Shown here: one piece after another, positions 60,218-61,488 of the stretch
How positions within the stretch are numbered: position 1 is the stretch's first letter
Layout of the letters: each line of letters starts with the position of its first letter
Source of the DNA: Sporosarcina quadrami
GTDB taxonomy: Bacteria > Bacillota > Bacilli > Bacillales_A > Planococcaceae
DNA length: 61,488 nucleotides
Assembly: GCF_014836615.1 (NCBI RefSeq)
Contig: NZ_JACSQN010000016.1
Coordinates: forward strand, 1 to 61,488
Reading direction: 5' to 3'
Made by a program: the position numbers and the translations under genes
Notes under the pieces: generated by a model
Databases searched by the model: none
What the model saw: only the letters and a program-made list of their open reading frames with translations
What the model was told of the DNA's origin: nothing

Positions 60218-60796
60218 ATGAAAAAAGCATTAGGACCGATAGCAATCATAGTAGTGATTTTGCTTGTGCTTGGCATCATGCTCGTGCCAAAGTACAATAA
60301 ATTTGTCAATTTAGAAGAAAATGTAGATCAGTCATACGCGCAAGTTGAAACGCAGCTTCAGCGTCGGATTGATTTGATACCGAACTTAGTTAACACAGTA
60401 AAAGGCTATGCCAGTCATGAAAAAGAAGTGATTAAAGACATTTCAGATGCGCGTGCCAAACTTTCAGGGGCAAGAGGACCTGAAGAACAAGCTGCAGCAG
60501 ACAGTGAACTTTCCAATGCACTCGGCAGATTGTTAGTTGTTGTGGAAAACTATCCGGATTTAAAAGCGAATCAGAATTTCACACAATTGATGGACGAACT
60601 GGCAGGTACTGAAAATCGTATAAGTGTCGCGCGTAAAGATTACAACGATGTAGTCGCAGATTATAACCGACAAATCAAGCGGTTCCCAGGCAAAATTGTC
60701 GCTTCGATGTTCGGATTTGATAAAAAAGAATATTTCAAAGCGGATGCAGCTGCGAATGAAGCACCAAGTGTAGATTTTGGAGATGACAAAGAGTGA
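60218..60796 (+). CDS. lemA: LemA family membrane protein
   Basis: A 192-residue protein with an N-terminal membrane helix (IAIIVVILLVLGIMLVPKYN) and a helical LemA domain (about 28-170) with motif RIDLIPNLVNTVKGYASHEKE. The biochemical role is unknown. It overlaps the TPM-domain gene by four bases (GTGA); this lemA-TPM pairing is common in bacteria. AGGGAGTGG precedes the ATG. Confidence 0.92.
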   Translation: MKKALGPIAIIVVILLVLGIMLVPKYNKFVNLEENVDQSYAQVETQLQRRIDLIPNLVNTVKGYASHEKEVIKDISDARAKLSGARGPEEQAAADSELSNALGRLLVVVENYPDLKANQNFTQLMDELAGTENRISVARKDYNDVVADYNRQIKRFPGKIVASMFGFDKKEYFKADAAANEAPSVDFGDDKE

Positions 60797-61488
60797 TTCG
60801 TAAGACGTTCGGCTTTGTGGCGGCGCTATGCCTATTCCTGTCTATAAGTCCATTGGCGACGTTAGCAGCTGACGTCCCGCGATGGAACCCCTCAGATTAT
60901 TATATACAGGACCATGCAAGCATCTTGTCTGCTGAACAGACAGCTGAGTTGAACAGGCTCGGTAAGCAGTTGAATGAGGCAACTGGTGCAGAGCTCGCTG
61001 TGCTGACGTTGCCAAGCATCGGTGATGAACCAATTGAAGATTTTGCGGTCAAGGCATTGAGGGACTACAAACTCGGAAAATCTGAAGAGGATAATGGTGC
61101 CTTATTGGTAGTGACCACTATTCCTAATTCAGATGGCGACCGTCATTTTAGACTCGAAGTAGGATACGGTCTAGAAGGGGCGCTGCCGGATGGTAAAATA
61201 GGTAGAATCTTAGATGAAGTGGCCATACCTTATTTGAAAAAGGGTGTGGAACGCCCTGATATGGCTATCGTAGAAGCCTATAAATCGTATTACAACGAAA
61301 TTGCGGCTGAATATGGATGGGACGGCGAAGTGGCCGAAGTAAACACACTTGAGGGTCAAAGTGGTGGGTCCGGATTTGGAATACCATCCCCGATTATCAT
61401 TTTCCTTATCATCTACATCATCTTCCGCGTATTGCGAGGCGGAGGCGGTGGTGGACGAGGCGGCGGCCCTGGTGGACGTAGAAGAAGT
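60793..61488 (+). CDS. TPM domain protein (YgcG family), 3' end cut by the window
   Basis: A frame of at least 232 codons from GTG 60793, running to the window edge. A signal peptide (LCLFLSISPLATLAA, cut after ALA-type site near 25) is followed by the TPM phosphatase-like domain (about 33-160, with DHASILSAEQTAELN and GYGLEGALPDGKIGRI), a membrane helix (about 198-215) and a Gly-rich tail (from 217). The family name derives from TLP18.3, Psb32 and MOLO-1. The real C-terminus lies past the window. Co-translated with lemA. Confidence 0.88.
   Translation, partial: MIRKTFGFVAALCLFLSISPLATLAADVPRWNPSDYYIQDHASILSAEQTAELNRLGKQLNEATGAELAVLTLPSIGDEPIEDFAVKALRDYKLGKSEEDNGALLVVTTIPNSDGDRHFRLEVGYGLEGALPDGKIGRILDEVAIPYLKKGVERPDMAIVEAYKSYYNEIAAEYGWDGEVAEVNTLEGQSGGSGFGIPSPIIIFLIIYIIFRVLRGGGGGGRGGGPGGRRRS

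Overview
The window looks like a chromosomal segment of a low-to-moderate GC, endospore-forming member of the Bacillales, most likely Planococcaceae (Sporosarcina-like). Evidence: AGGAGG-type ribosome binding sites, frequent TTG and GTG starts, B. subtilis-type gene order in several blocks, and Bacillales-specific genes (hpr/scoC, ecsAB, crh, whiA, glmR, a YjcZ-type peptide). The genus is inference; no 16S sequence is present.

Layout. 1-2300: the 3' end of 23S rRNA, 5S rRNA and an array of 16 tRNA genes in the order of B. subtilis trnD, but with a tandem non-coding repeat inserted between tRNA-Glu and tRNA-Val and with tRNA-His duplicated. 2380-11810: housekeeping genes, namely a B3/B4 protein, queG, trmL, an aldo/keto reductase, a soluble chemoreceptor, an RluA pseudouridine synthase, a thiol oxidation pair, a GNAT-nitrilase fusion, and a CNNM/CBS transporter behind a leader peptide. 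12000-30500: a yhe/yha-like block with a heterodimeric BmrCD-type exporter behind a probable attenuator leader, an MFS pump, YheE, YheB (DUF445), YheA, HemAT divergent from hemZ, YhaR, then an insertion (RsbR-like STAS protein, mgsA, a YhzD-like gene and an HTH plus two small membrane proteins) joined to a YhaQP-type ABC exporter. 30600-41200: yhaO-yhaN-yhaM, prsA, hpr, yhaH, hit, ecsA-ecsB in B. subtilis-like order. 41257-48430: IDEAL protein, uvrB-uvrA, yvlB-like and a cell-wall amidase. 48566-52464: hprK-lgt-yvoD-ppaX-yvoF. 52555-60053: yvcD-trxB, yvcI-rapZ-glmR-whiA-crh, tRNA-Arg, clpP with a CtsR operator. 60218-end: lemA and a TPM-domain gene cut by the window edge.

How the genes work together. 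HprK and Crh (signalling Ser46 present, Gln at 15) with PpaX form the carbon-catabolite/Ser-P branch. RapZ and GlmR link cell-wall precursor supply to carbon status. Lgt, PrsA and EcsAB serve lipoprotein maturation and secretion. UvrBA sits behind a LexA-like box. YhaO/YhaN resemble an SbcCD-type nuclease and lie with the exonuclease YhaM. Two drug-type exporters are close together.

Most interesting non-coding signals: (i) leader ORF plus intrinsic terminator ahead of bmrCD; (ii) a C-rich small-RNA candidate between trxB and the nudix gene; (iii) two contiguous perfect 16-bp palindromes ahead of an HTH gene that seems to start at CTG; (iv) an 11-codon leader ORF carrying the only strong Shine-Dalgarno of the CNNM gene; (v) stacked near-identical long hairpins between yhaH and hit. 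No phage, insertion sequence, CRISPR array or clear novel defence locus was seen.
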